64,000 bases of DNA from Oreohelix idahoensis (taxonomy: Eukaryota > Mollusca > Gastropoda > Stylommatophora > Oreohelicidae): positions 400,001 through 464,000 of the forward strand of contig JAMPIV010000582.1 of NCBI GenBank assembly GCA_024509875.1, given 5' to 3'. Positions within the stretch are counted from its first letter, which is position 1; each line of letters opens with the position of its first letter. The notes below the pieces were generated by a model. It searched no databases and had not been told where the DNA came from. It was given only the letters and a program-made list of their open reading frames with translations. The position numbers were made by a program, and so were the translations under genes. This document shows positions 58,266 to 64,000 of the stretch, piece after piece.

Positions 58266-60795
58266 TGTAGCAAAGTTTGATTTGCTGGGGAGGTTATGAT
58301 GGTATCCTAAAAGAATGAAATCCGTGTATGTATTAACCGTGTGAGGTCAAGCACATGTAGGCCCCTGACTCTATAAATGATGATGATGAATTATGTGCAG
58401 GGAACATAACGCTACCTCCCTAGATCTCACACGGTCACTATTTTGGCTCTAGTGTCTGGTGTATGATGTACCTAGTGTCTAGGGGAGAAATGAAATGATG
58501 GTACACAACACAAAAACACTTTAATTTTCTATGAAGAAGTGAATAAAACCAGTGGTTAAGTTTTTCTTTAAAATGAATATTTTTTCTGTACAATTTAATC
58601 TGCCTGTCCAGCCATATCTTTTGGACAGGTCTTTGAAAATGAGGACAAGATAGTTTACAGAAAAGATCAACTAAAAATGTGTGGACAATTTGCCCAATAA
58701 CTATAAAGTCACTATATGTCTTTCCTTATTGGAATGTTCACAGCTTACACTTTATTCATCTAAGAGGGAGAGTCACTGTGTATGAGGGGCTGTAGTTTCA
58801 TCACACCCCATAAACTTCCTGAGTATGATTTTGAAATACCAGAGTTTATTCAAACGAAAGTGTCAGATATACCCAGATGCTTAACACATCACCTGGGATT
58901 CATTGAAGAATGATAATATAGTATGAAGTTGCAGAAAATCTCGATCTCTCAAAATGCCCAAGCTCCTCCCGTTATCTTTTGACAGCATAAACAAATGGTC
59001 GGAGACTTGATGGCTTTATTCTTTCTCAGCAAGTTTCCTGTTACCGGCTGGCAACAGGAAATAAAACCTCTGCAACAAAAGGACACCCTGGCCTTTTATA
59101 TCTGATCACTTATTATATTTATTATTTTCCTACGGTGCTATGGGATCAGCCTCGCGTGCATTACAGGTGCACTCGCCCCTAATTTTACATGACTTCCACC
59201 TTTTCTGTGACTGCACCTCAGGTCCCTATTGCAGATACGCCCCTGTACGTTTACATATTTTTCCTCAATAAAATAATGTGGAGTAACCACATTTCCTTTG
59301 GTATGATTTTCTCTTCTTTTCTTTTTTTAAATATAAATGCTTCAGGCATGTTAAACAGTGTTCATGGAACACGGAAGCTTACTAATATTCTAATGCAGTA
59401 ATATGAAAACACAATCATGACAACATACATCAGTTAGATACATTTCAATGTGAGGACTCAACAATGTCTGCTCCCGGCACGTCCTTCACTTTTCCCAATA
59501 GCAGTATCTAACTTTGTAGTTGGATTAAACATAATAATTCATAAAGCATTCTTACCACAAATTTCAAGAAATATAAACAAATGACGCTGACTTGCAAAGA
59601 AGTGGCCTCAGTTTCTTCTGCACTGTCCAGACTGTGAATACTTCTTTATTTAATTTTAAAATTAACACAGTTGATCTCAGCGTATTTGAATGAAAAGTTT
59701 TGTTCAACTGGCAACAAATAGTGAAAGCCTTTTGCTAATATTTATTAGCACTGGCCAATCGAAAGCTTGCGACTACCAGAATTCAAATGCAGTGTTAGAA
59801 AAACAAAAATAATTCCAACAAACTCTGCGTCTGGTAGTCGATTGGCCAGTCTGCTTTAGTTATGCCAATACAAAAAGATGTTAGTTTTTGGATTACATTT
59901 TCCTACCGCTCCCCTTTCCCCCTATACTCTTTTTACCCAAGCGAATTTGAATGTACCTCAATGCCTCTTTTCTAAGCTGCCGTCCCCACTAACGTTATGA
60001 AAAAAACAAGGAGGAACAACAGTCTGTCTGGTCGCGTGTGCGTAGACATTTAGTATTTTCTCAATAACTTGGCTAATACTTGTACTGCCATATTATTTAA
60101 AACATATTCTTGCTCAGTGGACTCTAAGCTATACTATCATATAATTTTTATGGTCAGTTTCATTATGGTTTAGATTTTCAATTTTGTCACCGGCAATCGT
60201 CAAAAAAAAAATTTACACAAGACGGCCATCTTCCCCCCTTTCATCTCTCGCTAGCATGTATTTTTCAAATAACTACTTGTTTTAGTGACGTCAGAAATAC
60301 TACCGCGAGGAGGAAATAAAATTGTCTGCGTGTTTGCCTCTGTTGGCTTTGCCACTGCGTGTATATATGCAAGGCACAACGTGTCAAGCGAAGCGGGGTT
60401 TTGCGTGGCGGGGTAAGAATAGGCGTTAAATATTTGGAGTGTCTCGTGTTACACTACCAAATTTGTAAGGATTATTACTTATTACCAGCGTTAAAGTCAA
60501 AATATTACGTTAATTCAGACAGTAGTTTGGCGGCACACTTCCGCAAAATCGTTAACTATAAGTCTTGCATTAGTCTCTATCAGATCGGGCAAAATGTTAA
60601 AAATGTACGTCACAAGGAAAGCGAGGAGGTTTAAAACGGAGAGGTCGGTTCTAAGCCGTTCCATGGCACAACATTCAGCGCTATGCTGGCGTGTGAGAGT
60701 ATCACCGTCAGACACAATAGGGCGGGTTTATTTATTATCATTTTATGACTAAAACCTTACTGAAATGAGCGATTATTCTCGCTGATTTTATTACA
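58266..60795 (-). repeat. 5' LTR of element B
   Basis: The edge TGTAGCAAAG at 58266 is firm. The outer edge TTATTACA at 60795 rests on the following AGGAG duplication and is less certain. Sequence shared with the left copy reaches at least 60154. It includes an inverted repeat at 59750-59780 and 59830-59850. Confidence 0.72.
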
Positions 60796-60800
60796 AGGAG

Positions 60801-62377
60801 AAATAATCGAGACTCTGCAGATATAGATATACAGATAAATGAGACGTATGTCATGGAAAGAGATGCAATCAAATGAAGAGGTCGTAGAAAACATAAATAA
60901 TGAATGAGGTCAAAGTCAGACAGACATATTTTTTCGCCAAAAAAAGGCATAAAACCTTGCTGAACACCACAATGGAAGGAAGAGGTGCAAGCAAACATTC
61001 AAGAGGAAAGTGTGAAGATAACATCAAGAGATAGACATTAAAGAGTCTACCAGAATTCATCGTCAAGAAAAGAGACAGAAGACATTGGAGATCCATTATA
61101 GCTGACGTTGGTTGTGGAGATTTCAGCTTATCCTATATCAGTCTTATTGTTAGATTCTTTTGTCTAGCTTGGTAATAGTTATTTACACGTTTCTTTTTCT
61201 GTTGCTTTTTTTTTTTTAGTTCTTATGGCAATTTGTAACTAGTTGTTTTTTTTTTAGAGCCTACGTTTCTTCAGTTGGCCCATGCTTTCCGGGTGTCTGC
61301 TTGGATATAGAATATTATCAACTATATAATAATACCTAATGAATATCGAATATGTCGGCCTTGCTTGCTCTTGAAGACATTAAGTCAAAGCCGGACATAG
61401 GCATTGTCAGGTGTTTTGAGTTCTCGTGATATGTCTTTCGCCGCCCCGTGCAGTATTGTATGTACTCTGACGACACTCAATTCCATGCTGCTGAGTTGGA
61501 TCAAACTGTAATTTACTCAAATGATGTTCGCTGTAGCAATTTACAAAAAACAAACTACCTGATGTGTGTAAACTCTTATTGTAGGTATCTTTTTTTTTTA
61601 AATTTGTGTAGAGTTACAGTATGATGCTGAGTGCGCCGTTTTAAGAAAAAAAAATAGCAATGAAAAGAATATAATAGAATTTAGGAAAACGGGGAGTTTT
61701 ATATAGGCAAATAATATTTATCTACACAATTTTGTTCCATTTGTCTTGGTCTTGTAAAATTGTCTTTATTTTATTCTTTTATTATAAATGTCGACCCATT
61801 CCCCTCGCTTTAAGTAGACGCCTGATGCGGCCACACCGCTCGCACCGACGAAGAGCCGGACCTGGATGCAGTTATAATTTAATCTAAGTTTCTTTCTTCT
61901 TCCCCTAAAGCCGCTTCCAGAGCTTCCTTAGACGTTGACCAGAACGTTTCTGTAAAAGTACACAGAGCTTGAATTAGTATCATGCCACATTCGATTGTGT
62001 CCTTGTAAACTGTTGAGATATATATTACGTGTTTCTTTCTTCTGATGTAATATTTGTAGAACAATAAACAACTTTTACGTGCTGATGTAGTATCATGCTA
62101 AATGCATTTAGCTTTACTACTGAGCTATATATTATGCTAGCATAAATGTATGACCTTTAATAAAAAACAGAACATAGACTTGGAGCTTTGTTTCAGCTTA
62201 GCACGCTTCTGCTTTTCATGTAGTATTCCAAGTACAGTTCCTTTTTATAATATTAATTTTTGCAATGTTCTTATTCACTGTATTTTGTCATTTAAACTGT
62301 GCCCCAAGTACATATTCCGAGTACTATCAAAGCTTTTAGTCTATCTAGAGATTTGCAACAAACATTGTTCACAGCTA
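60801..62377. other. No gene recognised
   Basis: AT-rich with T-runs. Frames up to 86 codons lack domains. Confidence 0.5.
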
Positions 62378-63495
62378 TGTCAAATAACTTCATACGTCTA
62401 ACTATGTCGAATAACTTCGTATGTCTATCTGTGTTGAAAAATATCATATATCTTTAACAATATCTAATAACTTCATATGTCTAACTATGTTGAATAATTT
62501 CGTATGTTTAACTATGTCTAATAACTTAGTATGTCTGACTATGTCTAATAACTTAGTATAACTATGTCTAATAACTTCGTATGTCTAACTATGTCGAAGA
62601 CCTTCGCATGACTAACTATGTCTAATAACTTCATATGTCTAACTATGTCAAATATCTTCGTATTCCTAACCGCGTAGAAAAATATATATCTAACAATGTC
62701 TAATAACTTCGTATGTCTAATAACTTTGTATGTCTAATAACTTTGTATGTCTGACAATGTCACATAACTCTGCACATCTAACTATGTTCAATAACTTCGT
62801 ATGCCTAACTATGTCGAATAACTTCGTGTATCTAATAAAATCCTATGTCTAACTATGTCTAATAACTTAGTCTGTCTAACTATGTCGAACAACTCCGCAC
62901 GTCAAACTATGTCTAATAACTTCCTTTGTCTAACTATGTCAAATAACTCTGCATGTCTAAGAACGTTCAATAACTTGGTATGTCTGGGTCTAATAACTTT
63001 GTATGTCTAACTATGTATAATAACTTTGCATATCTAACAATGCTTCATAACTCCGCATATATAATTATATTCAATAACTTCGTGTGCCTAACTGTGTCGA
63101 ATAACTTAATATGTCTAACTATATCTAATACCCTAATATGCCTAATTATGTCTAATAACTGCGTATGTCTATGTCTAATAAATTCGTATGTCTAACTATG
63201 TCGAATAACTCCACATATTTAACAAAGTTCAATAACTTTGTATGTCTGTAATAACTTTGTATTTCGTCTAACTATATCTAAGAACTTCGTATGTCAAACT
63301 ATGTATAATAACTTTGTATGTCTAAATATGTTTCATAACTCTGGATGTCTCACTATGTCTAATAACTTCGTATATCTAACAATGTCACATAACTCCACAT
63401 ATCAAACTATATTCAATAACTTCGTGTGCCTAACTATTTCGAATAACTTAATAAGTTTAGATATATCTAATAAACCTCGGCTGCCTAATTATATC
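62378..63495. repeat. 27-bp minisatellite, about 40 degenerate units
   Basis: The unit is close to TAACTATGTCTAATAACTTCGTATGTC. Because 27 is divisible by three, open frames with a nine-residue repeat (SNNFVCLTM-like) appear on + (62980-63195, 63238-63531). Units vary by substitutions and partial deletions. The array ends at the LINE tail. Confidence 0.93.
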
Positions 63496-64000
63496 TTACT
63501 TACTTACTTAGTCGTTCCCCTTCTACCGTGAGGTGTAGAGGTTTGGAAGAGAGAGCGCCAGACCATTCTATCAGCTGTCTTCTTCCTGGCCTGGTTCCAT
63601 TCTAGTCCTCGGTTCTTCAAAGATTGTCTAATGTTGTCCTCCCAGCGGACTCTGGGACGTCCTGGAGGTCTGGATCCCTGGCTCTTTGTTTCCCATGCTT
63701 GTCGTGGTAGCCGATCTTCTCCCATTCTGCAGACATGGCCAAACCATCTTAGTTGGGACTGTTCTTTTTGGGTCTGCAGCGGATGGGATTTTAGGCCTTG
63801 ACGGATCGTCTGGTTGCGGACCATGTCTCTTCTTGTTACTTCAACCACTTTCCTCAGATACCTCATTTCTGAGGTTTGGATCTGGCTTTTGGGGGTTGTA
63901 GTCATTGCCCACGACTCGCATCCATATGTCAAGACTGGGACATAGGTGGAGCGGTATACAGCCATCTTCGTTTTCTTACCAACCTCTTTCTTGCTGAGGA
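63496..64000 (-). pseudogene. 3' end of a non-LTR retrotransposon with (TAAG)n tail
   Basis: The minus frame 63504-63965 (open further upstream) matches the C-terminal region after the reverse transcriptase domain of many LINE polyproteins: VLTYGCESWAM, EMRYLRKVVEVTRRD, QLRWFGHVCRM, PGRPRVRWEDNI. The stop is followed almost directly by TAAG units, so the 3' untranslated region is very short. The reverse transcriptase and endonuclease would lie right of the window, if present. The clade (RTE, Jockey or I-like) cannot be decided from this part. A truncated sister is at 42376-42458. Confidence 0.88.

Larger units (their letters stand above)
43951..60795 (-). mobile_element. Element B: Gag-protease-bearing LTR retrotransposon related to A, with nested LTR
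   Basis: The right LTR (58266-60795) is followed on the minus strand by a primer site, a decayed gag, and the start of protease. A copy of the same LTR starts at 43951. The candidate target duplication AGGAG lies at 43946-43950 and at 60796-60800, directly after TTATTACA. Both ends fit TG...CA. The gag closely resembles that of element A, so the Gmr1 group is likely, but pol lies in the unreadable zone and its order cannot be checked. A solo A-type LTR interrupts protease. The left LTR's right edge and most of the interior are obscured by the anomalous 45.3-54.3-kb sequence. Confidence 0.75.

Noticed and set aside
60001..60015. Alternative right edge of LTR B (CA followed by AGGAG at 60009-60013)
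   Set aside because: Similarity between the two B LTRs continues beyond it to at least 60154.
62378..63495. CRISPR-like regular repeats
   Set aside because: Units are directly tandem and degenerate with no unique spacers, in animal DNA.

Overview
This is a window of animal genomic DNA, most likely from a marine invertebrate and probably a mollusc. That guess rests on Gmr1-like LTR retrotransposons, an R2/NeSL-type LINE and tRNA-derived SINEs with a core of the Meta-SINE type, together with AT-rich, repeat-dense DNA lacking bacterial gene structure. The species assignment is inference. I found no host protein-coding gene, rRNA gene, tRNA gene or CRISPR array. Every long open frame with recognisable domains belongs to a transposable element.

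Three LTR retrotransposon families dominate. Element C (5128-14016, + strand) has two 0.79-kb LTRs and reads gag, protease, integrase, reverse transcriptase, RNase H. Integrase precedes reverse transcriptase, which is the unusual order of the Gmr1 group of Ty3/Gypsy-like elements. It is inactivated by stops, a frameshift and catalytic-site changes. Element A (19169-30795, - strand) has two 2.06-kb LTRs about 99% identical by eye, a 5-bp target duplication GTGAC, a primer site matching tRNA-Pro and a polypurine tract. It carries a long intact gag frame, but protease, the integrase core and the second half of reverse transcriptase plus RNase H are deleted. Its 3' LTR was later split by a 3.8-kb, 5'-truncated LINE (20186-23981, + strand) with an R2-type reverse transcriptase, CCHC motif and restriction-like endonuclease. 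Element B (about 43951-60795, - strand) is a relative of A with different, longer LTRs. Its protease region is split by a solo LTR of family A (54285-56646, duplication GGGTT). A further A-type LTR enters the window at its left edge (1-1725).

Between the elements lie small interspersed repeats: three copies of a tRNA-headed SINE with a CCTTTA-type tail, four copies of a second tRNA-headed SINE on the - strand, and seven copies of an unassigned repeat of about 200-240 bp (called R3 here). There are also truncated tails of the R2-like LINE and of a second LINE with a (TAAG)n tail (63496-64000 and 42376-42458). Simple repeats include long GATA/CTAT/CTGT/AT arrays at 32.3 and 38.4-39.0 kb and a 27-bp minisatellite at 62.4-63.5 kb.

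The stretch from about 45.3 to 55 kb is anomalous. Similarity to sister repeats decays into it from both sides, G nearly disappears from the + strand, and 49.09-50.19 kb is almost pure C homopolymer with A and T. A consensus or assembly artefact is the leading explanation, and any annotation inside it should be treated with caution.
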